Assembly (NCBI GenBank): GCA_050250665.1
Contig: JBFWOF010000072.1
Location: 1-24,726 of the forward strand
Source: JADKFD01 sp050250665
GTDB taxonomy: Bacteria; Pseudomonadota; Gammaproteobacteria; Xanthomonadales; SZUA-5
Length of the DNA: 24,726 nucleotides
Direction: 5' to 3'
Each line of letters opens with the position of its first letter. Within the stretch, counting starts at the first letter, position 1. This document shows, piece after piece, positions 8,501-17,800 of this stretch. Made by a program: the position numbers and the translations under genes. The notes under the pieces are model-generated. The model saw nothing but the letters and a program-made list of their open reading frames with translations. It did not search any database and was not told the DNA's origin.

Positions 8501-11500
8501 TAACATTGACCGTGCGGCCTGTTCCTGATAATCCCATCGCCGGCGCTGATAGTTATCTAACTCAACAAAATACGCCGTTGACCATTTCGGCCGCAGCACT
8601 AGGGGTGCTCGCCAACGACTATGACCCGGACTATCGGGCCGGCCCATATGGTCATATATATCCCGATGCGACCGGTCCCGACCTGATCCCCATTATTCCG
8701 GAGTTGGTAACCTCCACTGCACATGGGACGCTGATGTTTTCGCCGGATGGGACCTTCAGCTATGCACCAGACAGCGGTTACTCCGGAACGGACACCTTTC
8801 AGTATCGGGTGCTGGACGGCACCGGTCGCCATAGCCTTCCGGCTACGGTGAGCATTCGGGTCAATACGCCGCCGGTTGCGGTGGATGATGCTTATGTGTC
8901 TAACGAAGACGTGGTCCTGGTGGTCTTGCCCGCTGATGGCTTGCTGGCCAATGACGTGGACATTGATGGGGATGCTTTGCATGTGGAGTTCGAGAGCACT
9001 CCGGGTGGTTGCGGACCCTGCCATGGGCGACTTGTGCTACAGCGAGACGGCGGCTTCCGGTACACGCCAGACGCCAACTACTTCGGCACCGACGCTTTCA
9101 ACTACCGTGTTATCGATAACGTAGCCGGCGTCGTGATCGGCCATGTGTCGCTGACCATCTTGCCTGTCAACGACGCGCCAGTGACTGAGCCCGACACCTA
9201 CCGGACCGATGAAGATGTGGTTCTCATTGCGCCAGATACGCTCGGATTGCTGCGAAATGACGAGGAGGTGGACGGTGAGGCCCTGACCAATGCGTCGTTG
9301 GTGGTTCCAACGCAGCACGGCGCGGTAACGGTCTCAGGCACGGGCGGATTCAGCTACACACCCGACGCCGACTTCAATGGTCGCGATACTTTCCGCTATC
9401 GAGTCTATGACGAGTCGAACCTCTACACGGACGAGGATGTCGAGATCCTGGTCACGCCGGTCAACGATGCTCCCGTGGCCCTCGATGACAGTTATTCCGT
9501 CGACAAGGACCAGTCGCTGGCGGTGACTGCAGCCATCGGTGTGCTCGCGAATGACACGGATGTCGATGGGCCAGCTCTGTCTGCGGCGCTGGTTGGGCCC
9601 CCAGCTCATGGACTAATGTCGCTGGCCAGTGATGGCAGTTTCAGCTACCAGCCCGACGGGGTTTTTGTCGGCATCGACCAGTTCCAGTATCAGGTAGACG
9701 ACGGTTTGGGCGAGGTCGATGTGGGTGTCGTCACGATCACGGTGCGCGATGTCAACTCCCCGGTCGAAATCACGGTCGCGGACGATTTCTACTCCTTTGC
9801 AGGGCCGGACTTGCTGGAAGCCGCGCCGGGCGTATTGGCCAATGACTCCGTCTCAGGGGCTCCCAGCTTGACCGCCGCGCTGGTGGTGGGGCCGCAAGTC
9901 GGCAGCGTGGCGCTCAATGCCGACGGCAGCTTCCATTATCTCGGTCAGCCAGGTTTCAGCGGCGTGGTGACGTTTACCTATTCCGCAAATGCCGGCGGTA
10001 GCGCCGAGCTGGGTCTGGTTACCCTCGATATCCAGAGCACGGCCAATGTGCCGCCAGTGGCCGTCGGCGAACAGTTTGGCGTTATCGAAGACACGCTTCT
10101 TGATTCGCGCTCCTCAGGTGGATTGCTTGCCAATGACAGCGACTTCGAAGGAGCACCCTTGTCCCTGCAGCTGTTGACACAGCCGCAGCACGGTACACTG
10201 GACGCGCATGCTGATGGTCAGTTTACCTATCAACCGGCGAGCAACTTTGCCGGGGCCGATCAGTTCACCTACACGGTCAGCGACGGTCAGCTCAGCTCCA
10301 ATGTTGCCACTGCTGCCATCACGGTATTTGCCCAGAACGATGCTCCGACGGCGGTCAATGACGTCTATCAGACCGTCCGGGATCAAGTATTGGTCGTAGA
10401 TCCCGCGCTGGGCTTGCTGGCGAATGACAGTGACGTGGATGGTGATGCTCTGGTAGTTGAACTGGTTGATGCGCCCGTCTACGGGCAGGCCACCGTGGCT
10501 GCCGATGGTGGATTCAGCTATCAGCCCCAACCTGGCTACGTCGGTGCCGTGTCGTTCCGCTACGCCGCCAGTGACGGGGCCGCCCGAACCATCGCTACGG
10601 TGTCGATCTCTGTCGTGCCTCCGGGCAATCAGGCGCCGGTAGCGCAGGGCGAGACCTTGGTCATCGATGAGGACCAGTTGCTTCAAAGTGCCCATGTGGG
10701 TGCCTTGACTGACAACGACAGCGATCCAGACGGCGATTCGCTGTCGGTGGTTTTGGCGGATCCGCCCGCGCACGGCGCATTGACCTTGGATGGCGGGGAT
10801 TTCACTTATCGACCCAGCCTGAACTTCTTTGGCGCGGACGGCTTTAGCTACAGAGTCACGGACGGCGCGCTCAGCTCCAATCTCGTGGTGGCATCGATTA
10901 CGGTTCAACCGGTCAACGATCCACCGCTCGCTGCTGCTGATACCTATCAGGTTCTGCAAGCGCAGACGCTGACTGTACCTGCCAACAGCGGCGTGCTCGC
11001 GAACGACGCGGATGTCGAAGGCGAGGCGCTCTCTGCCACATTGGAATCACCCCCCGGACACGGCGTGGTGAACCTGGCAGCTGATGGCGGATTCGTCTAT
11101 CTGCCGAACGCCAGTTTCCATGGACGCGACGAGTTCGCCTATCGCGCAAGTGACGGTATCGACAGCAGTGTCGGTCGTGCCGTGATCGACGTCACACAGG
11201 GCCCCAATCAGCGACCGGTGGCTATCGGCGAAGTTTTTGCGATTCCTGAAGATTCAGTGCTTGATACACGCACCCTCGACAGCTTGCTGGCGAACGATGT
11301 CGATCCCGATGGTCAGGCCTTGACGCTGGTCATCCTGAGTCAGCCGGCAAGTGGGCAATTGGAGGGGCTGGGTGCCGGACATATTCGCTACACGCCGGCC
11401 CGCGATGTCACCGGCAGTATTCGCTTCGACTATGCCGTCAGTGACGGTGAGCTCGAGTCCTTGCCGGTGCAAGTCGAGATTCTGCTGCTCCCCGTGAATG

Positions 11501-11838
11501 ACCCGCCGCAAGCACAAGCGGACGTGTATGTGCTGGCGCCGGGCATCTCGCCGTTGATGCTCGATGCCTCAGCGGGTGTGCTTGCCAACGATCATGATCC
11601 AGACGGCGATACGCTCCTGGTCACGCTGATCCAGGCACCCAATACGGGAACTTTGAACCTCTCCCTGGACGGCGGACTGATCTACACGCCTGTCGAGCCG
11701 CGACCGCCCAGCGATTCCTTCGTCTATCGAATCACGGACCCGGCGGGTCTCAGCGCAGAGGCACCCGTCCAGATTCTGCTGAACGGTCAGCCATCCGGAG
11801 ATCAACTGTTCCAGTCCGGTTTCGAGTCTGCGCCATGA
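5533..11838 (+). CDS. Giant exported beta-helix and cadherin-like repeat protein
   Basis: Predicted length is 2101 residues. GGAG at 5523-5526 lies 6 bases before ATG 5533; a second ATG at 5539 is possible. A short signal peptide (about 30 residues, ending near NPASS) precedes a right-handed beta-helix at about 30-235, with GDWGGI and the characteristic NWWGDASGP (from residue 198). About 237-412 holds Ig-like domains, including a Big_9-like one with AFYYGSQLIGTD. From about 415 to 2090 run 17 tandem cadherin-like (VCBS/tandem-95 type) repeats of about 98 residues, with GVLANDxDxDG, PxHGxLxLxxDGxFxYxP and FxYRVxDG. Their Asp-rich loops suggest calcium binding that stiffens a long stalk. The protein ends in QLFQSGFESAP, like tails I recall on secreted Lysobacterales proteins. 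It is probably an adhesin. It shares the ATGA at 11835-11838 with the next gene. Confidence 0.88.
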   Translation: MTMARISLIKVISRTAAVCALVWTVNPASSSELVIDEGVVVKFGPGANLVVKDRLQAQQGTVFTSLNDPDAGGSTSVNLPAPGPGDWGGISILPGAYADDVDLDRAEIRFAGSNGSAGLRFGRLPFHFSFLTIADSTIGIAAEEGSQALLTEVHLLRNNIGMVVDGHARPTITLSEIAGNNVGVHNLTPQTIVPATENWWGDASGPNDPVANPGGLGDPVSEGVDYGQYLPFIPLIDCGVRATDGQYNIIRRVVELTLRCRNATEYRLAETIDFGAIPYTPLSSPVGFQLSPEPGVKQIYAEYRGPQGQTRVVSLPQPFIYSPTSPVVGFIAPASGSILTGDTLIEVTATDPIGISEVAFYYGSQLIGTDAEPPYSVLWDVSAVPDGIYELSATATNSEGRTGSSSRSISLRRLSPQADAYVMDEGQVLFIDAPGVLANDNIVSTIGLQVQVVAQPNWGSLQMANDGSFRFEPDSPDRNGMTSFRYRLLANGLVSPEVGVSITVRPVNDPPSPRADSFMTDENVQIEVEAPGVLDNDTDVDSLELHAELVDQPTHGSVQLAANGSFTYVPEVNFRGVDSFEYRAVDTDGGATPATVTVTVTQPPTATNDVYLVDVDTLLAVVDPDEGLLANDHDAPENDPLTAELSRAPNHGELVLQADGTLEYLPDTGFVGLDTFSYQVTDGRSLSNVATVTLAVGITSLPRAIPDSYTMYEDQELVVSAQDGVLANDQDADTPRELLRPTVTYIPESGIQPGTVVMGPDGSFRVRPRPNYFGETFFLYRIYDGTSVSNEALVRLNVEPVNDGVEAVDDAFGVLRNTVLQIGAYSSIAANDHYDPDFEVNFEVFGPPQFGTLQLNSQTGALTYTPLQDFSGIDTFVYRVFQVATGISDTATVTFRTNGPPVAGPDAYTIDEDTVVEVSPGLLVNDSDPDGDPISLTNTSFGVGDYSVAVFVDNRQNPTRTTALAQYNYYGTRLINYAITDGLAVGRGKITLTVRPVPDNPIAGADSYLTQQNTPLTISAAALGVLANDYDPDYRAGPYGHIYPDATGPDLIPIIPELVTSTAHGTLMFSPDGTFSYAPDSGYSGTDTFQYRVLDGTGRHSLPATVSIRVNTPPVAVDDAYVSNEDVVLVVLPADGLLANDVDIDGDALHVEFESTPGGCGPCHGRLVLQRDGGFRYTPDANYFGTDAFNYRVIDNVAGVVIGHVSLTILPVNDAPVTEPDTYRTDEDVVLIAPDTLGLLRNDEEVDGEALTNASLVVPTQHGAVTVSGTGGFSYTPDADFNGRDTFRYRVYDESNLYTDEDVEILVTPVNDAPVALDDSYSVDKDQSLAVTAAIGVLANDTDVDGPALSAALVGPPAHGLMSLASDGSFSYQPDGVFVGIDQFQYQVDDGLGEVDVGVVTITVRDVNSPVEITVADDFYSFAGPDLLEAAPGVLANDSVSGAPSLTAALVVGPQVGSVALNADGSFHYLGQPGFSGVVTFTYSANAGGSAELGLVTLDIQSTANVPPVAVGEQFGVIEDTLLDSRSSGGLLANDSDFEGAPLSLQLLTQPQHGTLDAHADGQFTYQPASNFAGADQFTYTVSDGQLSSNVATAAITVFAQNDAPTAVNDVYQTVRDQVLVVDPALGLLANDSDVDGDALVVELVDAPVYGQATVAADGGFSYQPQPGYVGAVSFRYAASDGAARTIATVSISVVPPGNQAPVAQGETLVIDEDQLLQSAHVGALTDNDSDPDGDSLSVVLADPPAHGALTLDGGDFTYRPSLNFFGADGFSYRVTDGALSSNLVVASITVQPVNDPPLAAADTYQVLQAQTLTVPANSGVLANDADVEGEALSATLESPPGHGVVNLAADGGFVYLPNASFHGRDEFAYRASDGIDSSVGRAVIDVTQGPNQRPVAIGEVFAIPEDSVLDTRTLDSLLANDVDPDGQALTLVILSQPASGQLEGLGAGHIRYTPARDVTGSIRFDYAVSDGELESLPVQVEILLLPVNDPPQAQADVYVLAPGISPLMLDASAGVLANDHDPDGDTLLVTLIQAPNTGTLNLSLDGGLIYTPVEPRPPSDSFVYRITDPAGLSAEAPVQILLNGQPSGDQLFQSGFESAP

Positions 11839-14800
11839 GCCGAAACCGCGCTCCAACAGGAATTGACACCTTGCGATCACATGACGTTCTTCCCCCGGCT
11901 GCGGACGGTGCTTGCCTGCGGACTCCAGAGAGAATTTCTCGCAGCAAATCCGCCGGCTCAGCGCTTCTTGCGCTGCTGACCGTGCTGTTTGCGTTCTGCT
12001 GTGCAATGCCCGCCTACGCCGACGTCGATAGCGGCGTGCAGTGGCTGAAATCGCGCGAGAGCGCCACGGGCGTCCATCAGGGGACGGATCTGGCAAGCGC
12101 CAGCGACACCAATGCGGAGACCTGGATCACCGCTGCGCTGCTGTCGCGGTCGTCGGAGTTTCCGCAGTTGGCCGGTGTTGTCCGCGACCAGAGCGACGGT
12201 ACGCTGACCTCGCTCGCGCGGCTTGCGAGGATTCGGCTGGATCAAGGCCAGTCGGCGACCGCGCAGCTGAATGCGCTCCTTGCACAACAGCTGACGGATG
12301 GCGGATTCCCTGCCAAGGCGGGCTACCAAAGTGAGCCACTGACAACCGCTTGGACTTTGCTGGCCCTGGAGCGGGCCGGGCAGGGCGGCGGCACGCCAGC
12401 CGCCCGCGCCATCGGCTATCTGATTTCCGCCCAGCAGAGCAACGGCGGTCATTTGTCTGCCGCCGGCAATCTGCCGTCGGTGTTCGCCAGTAGTCATGTG
12501 GCTCAGGCATTTGCGCTTTATCAGAATCGATTTGATCTGACCCTGCCGATCAATCGCTGCAAGTCCTTTATCGAGAGCGCACGCAAGCTCGATCAGAGCT
12601 TCGGTGAGGTCTTCGAGACGGGTCTGGCGCTGGACGCCTTGCTCGCGCTGAGGGCAGATCGCGCCGGACTGACGCCGGTGGCAACGGCACTGGCGACTCA
12701 ACAACTGGCCAACGGGAGCTTCCAGAACGACGCCTATGTCACGGCTTTGGCATTACGTGCGCTGTGGCGGTACCAGCAGCCGGATGTGTCTCCAACCTTG
12801 TCCAGTATCACCGGCAGAGTGATATCAGCCGATACAGAATTGCCCATCGCCGGCGCACAATTGGCCTTGACCGGCGCATCGGCCGCCACGCTGGTGACCA
12901 ACAGCACCGGAATGCTGCAGTCCACGACGCTGCCCGGTGGCAACTACAGTGCGGTACTCAGTTTCACCGGCATGCGCAGCATCGAGTTCCAGTTCACGCT
13001 CGTGAACGGGCGCACGCTGGACCTCGGCACCTTGCGCATGACTCAGGGCAGTTCGCCCACCGGAGACTATGCCGTGATCCACGGTCTGGTCACGGACAGC
13101 GAAACTGGCTTACCCATTGCCGGTGCCTTGATGGCACTGTCCAACCCGCCGACCCAGGTCGCCAGTGACGCCGATGGTCGCTACCAGTTCCTGCAGGTTC
13201 CGGTCGGGACGGTCGAGATCTCGGCCGCCGCCACGGGCTATTCGAGCCGAGCGGTGCGATTGACGGCTACGCCGCGCACGGTCATCGAGTTCTCGATGTC
13301 CCTGTCGCCGAATCCGGCGGGAACCGGCGCCAGGATCCAGGGTTTGATCGTCGACGCAAATACCGGCCAGCCCTTGGCGGGCGTCAACGTCGCCGCCACT
13401 GCCGGTGTGCCGGCGGCGACGACACAGACCAATGCGGGTGGCGCCTACGAGTTGTCCGTGGCTGCCAGCGCAATGGCAACGATCACCGCCTCCCTGGTCG
13501 ACTACGATCCAGTGACCATCCAGGTTCCGCTGGTCGACAATCAGGTGCTCAACTTCTCGCCACGCCTGTACCCGACAGGAACCACGCCGAACGGCGCCAA
13601 TCGCGCGAAGATCACTGGGAAAATCGTGAACCAGGCCAACCGTCAGCCTATCGAGCGGGCGCTGGTGGTGGCCGTTGACGCGTCTGGACAAAAAACTATC
13701 CAGACCGATTCAGAAGGTCTGTTCGTGATTCAGAATCTGACCGGGCCCACGGTGCAGCTCAGCATCACCGCCGATGCCTTTGTGCCGGCAACGGTGTTGG
13801 TGCCCTTGCTGCCACTGGAGCAGCGCAATATCGGCTCCGTTGGACTCAAGCCCACCACCATCGACTACTACTTCCCCGATCTGGTCATCGTCGACAGCAC
13901 GCTCTCGACCACCGAACCCGACACTTTTGCCTTGACCGACCACTTCACGGTTGAGGTGGCCAATCGCGGGACGTCGGCGACTACTCAGGACTTCACCCTG
14001 ATCGCATTCGTGGATGCCAATGCCAATGGGGTCTTCGACGTCGGCGTTGAACCAGAAATTGGCCGCGTCCGGGTCGATCGGGACCTGCCCATTGCCAACA
14101 GCGTTTCGGTCGATATTGCGGTCACTGCGCAATTGACCTTCAGGGATGCGCCGGTCGCATTCTGGGTGGATGCAGAGAACGAGGTCCCGGAACAACTCGA
14201 GAACAACAATGTAGCGACCAGTCTGCTGGGCTGTCGTATCGAGCAAACGCCCATCAATCCTGGAACTATCTACGAGGCATGGCGCTGGAACGGTTTGGCG
14301 AGTAATCAGCTGATCAATTCGATCAATCAGGTGCCTTCGGTCACCCAGTTGTCCGACGACAACGATGACGGTGTCATCAATCAGTACGACACTCCCGATC
14401 TCGTCTTTGTTGCGGGCTACCGTGCCACCGAAGCGCCAAACGTCACAGCACTGGTTGCAATCAGCGGTGACGACGGTCATCAATTGTGGGCACGTACCGA
14501 TATTCGCTTCTCGCCCTTTTCATCAGTGGCGACAGGTGACATCGATAACGACGGTGTCGCCGAGATCGTCGTTGTGCGCAACCACCGCCAGGAGCTGATC
14601 GCTTTCGAGAACGACGGCACGCTGAAGTGGCGCACGCCGCTCAATGGGCCTGGTGTGCCGATCCCGCTGATCCCGCCGACTGGCTACGTTTACGATCAGC
14701 CGATCATCGTCAATCTGGAAGGCGACAACGAAGCGGAGATCGTGCTCGGACGTGAGGCCTTCCGCGGCCTGACCGGCGAGCAACTATGGGAGGGCGAATT

Positions 14801-17800
14801 CGATGCGGGTGGCGATGGCGGCCTGCCTGCAACGCGGCCGTTGATGATTGCCAGCAACATCGCGTCTATCGCCGCTGACGTGGATCTCGACGGACGGATG
14901 GAAGTCATCGCCGGGCGCAGCCTTTACGATTTCGAAGGCAGGACCATCTGGCATCGTGGCGACATAGATCCAGGCTACAACCTGGACAAGTTCGGTACTG
15001 TCTACACCGATGCCATGTACACGGCGGTCGGTAATTTTGACCTGGATGATCAGGCGGAAATTGTGCTGGTTGTTGGCAGCCGGATGTATTTGCTGGAGCA
15101 CACTGGGGAGACCATCTGGGGGCCGAAGTTCTCGCCGGACAACCAGCAGATGGGCGCGCCAGTCATTATCGATATCGACGCGGATGGATTGCCCGAAATT
15201 CTGGTTTCATCACGTGGCCCGGGACCAGGCGATGAGAACAAGGGCCGACTGACCATTTTCGAATCGGACGGCACCGTCAAGCGGACCGTCGCCATCCGTG
15301 ATGGTTCCGGTGTGACCAGTCCCGCCGTCTTCGATTTCCAGAACGATGGCCGCTACGAGATCCTGCACGTGGATGAACAGGATTTCCGCGTGTTGGATGC
15401 ACTCAGTGGCGAGGAACTATTCAAGACACGGCACACTTCGCGCACCGTGTTCGAATATCCGGTCGTTGCGGATATCGATGGCGACAAACAGGCCGAAATC
15501 ATCCTGACCGGCTTCGATGACGATCTGATCGCCGGTGTCACTCCTGGAATCCGCGTCTTCAAAGCCCGCAACGGCGCCTTCGCCGACGCCGGTTCAGTCT
15601 GGGGCTCGCATGCTTTCCATATCGACGACGTCGCCGAGAACAGCGTCATTCCCTTGCTGGAAACGCCGTCCTGGTTGACGCACAACACCTATCGCACGCA
15701 ACGCAGCCCGCTGCCCGATCCACTCGGCATGCCGGACTTCAGCGTGGGCGACTTGCGTCTGATCGACCAAGGCCCGGGGTTGGATCCGGTGGTGCAGGTG
15801 CGCGTGGGCAATGCCGGTCCAGTTGATGCCCACGAGCCACCCTTCATCAGCATTTTCCGGGGTGATCCGGCCGCCGGCGGCGTGCTGCAGAAGCAGGTGC
15901 GGCTGGATACGCTGCGTCCTGCGCGCTTCCAGATCGTCAATCTGGGGACCATTCCGCTGACCGGCACCGGTGAGTTGTTTGCCGTGGTGGATCCGTCCAA
16001 CAGGGCCCGTGAGTGTCGCGAGATCAACAATCAGCGCAGCATTTCGTTCGCAGCCACCAATGGTTTGGGCGATCTGCAACTGAGCACTGACAAGCTCAGC
16101 TACTCGCCGGGCGAAACGGCAGAGTTGCGCGCCACCGTCGCCAATCTGGGTGCCTTGTCGGCGGGATACCGCGTGCGCTGGTCTATCCGAAACAGCCAGG
16201 GTCAAACCACCGCGACACTGGCCGATGTCGACTTCGCCAGCGTGGCAGCGGGTGGGGCTTTGCTGCGCACCTTGAATTGGCCGAGCAATGGAGTGCTCGC
16301 CGGCAGCTACGTGCTTGCTGGCACCTTGCTCAATGCCCAAGGTGTGCAGATCGATACGGCGACTGCGAGCTTCGCCATCGCCGGGGACATTTCCGGCCCG
16401 GCGGGTGGTCTGGCCCTCGGCTTTGATCGCGCCACCTACACACCGGGCGAAGTCGTCACGCTGTCCTTCCGCGCCACCAACCTGTCCTCGACTGAGGTAA
16501 TCCGCTTGCCGGAAGTTATCATCACGGTCACCGGTCCGGGCGGTTATTCCCTGCAGCGCAGCTTCCCCTATGACGATCTCTTTGTGGCCGGCTTCGTCGA
16601 AAGTACGCTGGGTCTCGATGGTTCAGGTGCCGCTGGCAGCTACACCGCTACGGGTCGTCTGCGCTCGCGACTGACCAACTTCGAGTACGCGACCGACAAC
16701 AGTAGCTTCGAGCGACTGGCCGACAGCAGCGCGCTGATCCAGGGTTTTGTGGATGTGGCGATTCCCACGCTCACACTGGGCCAGCAGCAGAACTGCCTGT
16801 ACACCGCGCGCAATCGCGGAACGGCGCCACAGCTGGGCATGAATCTGCGTCGAGGCGTGGTCAATCTGGATACCGGCGCTGTGCTCTTGCAGCAGACCTT
16901 CATTGCCGATCTGGTCCCCGGAGCCGACTTCGTCGCCAATGACAGCGTGCCGACCATCGGCTTCAGCCCGGGCGATCACGCCTGCGTGCTTGAGATCTCG
17001 AATGGCAGCAACTGGCGCGTGCTGGATTCCGAGCCCTTCGTGCTGGAAGGCCTGCCGCCGCCCGACATCCTGGTGACGCCGGTGACTGGATTGGTCACCA
17101 GCGAGGCCGGGCAGTCCGCGCAGTTCAGCGTGCGCCTCACGGCCGCACCCACCGCTGACGTGACCATTCCGATGAGCGTCAGCGATGCCACGGAGTTCGC
17201 ACTGGCCAGCCCCTCGTTGACCTTTACGCCCGGCAACTGGGATATCCCGCGTCTGGTTGGAATCGCCGGCGTGGATGACGCGCTGGTCGATGGCGACATC
17301 GCCGGTTCCATCGTGATCGGCCCAGCGCAAAGTGGAGATCCTGCCTACAATGGCATTGATCCCGCGGACGTCAGCGTCACCAATCTGGATGACGATACGG
17401 TGGCGATCACGGTGTCGCCCCTGCTGGTCGAGACCAGTGAGAACGGCACCAGTGCCAGCTTCACGGTGTCGATCAACGCCGCGCCGACCGATCCGGTGAC
17501 GATTCCGGTAGTCAGCTCGGACGCCACCGAGTGGTCCGTGGATCGTAGCTCGCTGAGCTTCACCAGCGCCGACTGGCAGACCGTGCAAACGGTGCTGGTC
17601 ACCGGCCTCGATGATGTGGAACTCGATGGCCTGCAACTGGGCACGATCCAACTACTGCCGGCGCAGAGTGCGGACCAGCGCTTCGCCGGCATCGATCCGC
17701 CGGATGTGATCGCCCGCAACACCGACAACGACGGTGCTGGCATCACGGTAGATCCGCTGAGCGTAGTCACTGCCGAAAACGGTACCGCAGGTAGTTTCAC

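Noticed and set aside
10114..10959. Long minus-strand open frame (281 codons)
   Set aside because: It lies wholly antisense to cadherin-like repeats; its length follows from GC-rich codon bias, and it shows no domain or signal.
11988..12020. Lipoprotein signal at FAFCCAMPAYA in gene 3
   Set aside because: The residues before the cysteines do not fit a lipobox (L-A/S-G/A-C), while AYA fits ordinary signal peptidase.
11835..12780. Active terpene cyclase in gene 3
   Set aside because: The toroid repeats are present, but no DxDD or comparable catalytic motif was seen and the protein is exported.
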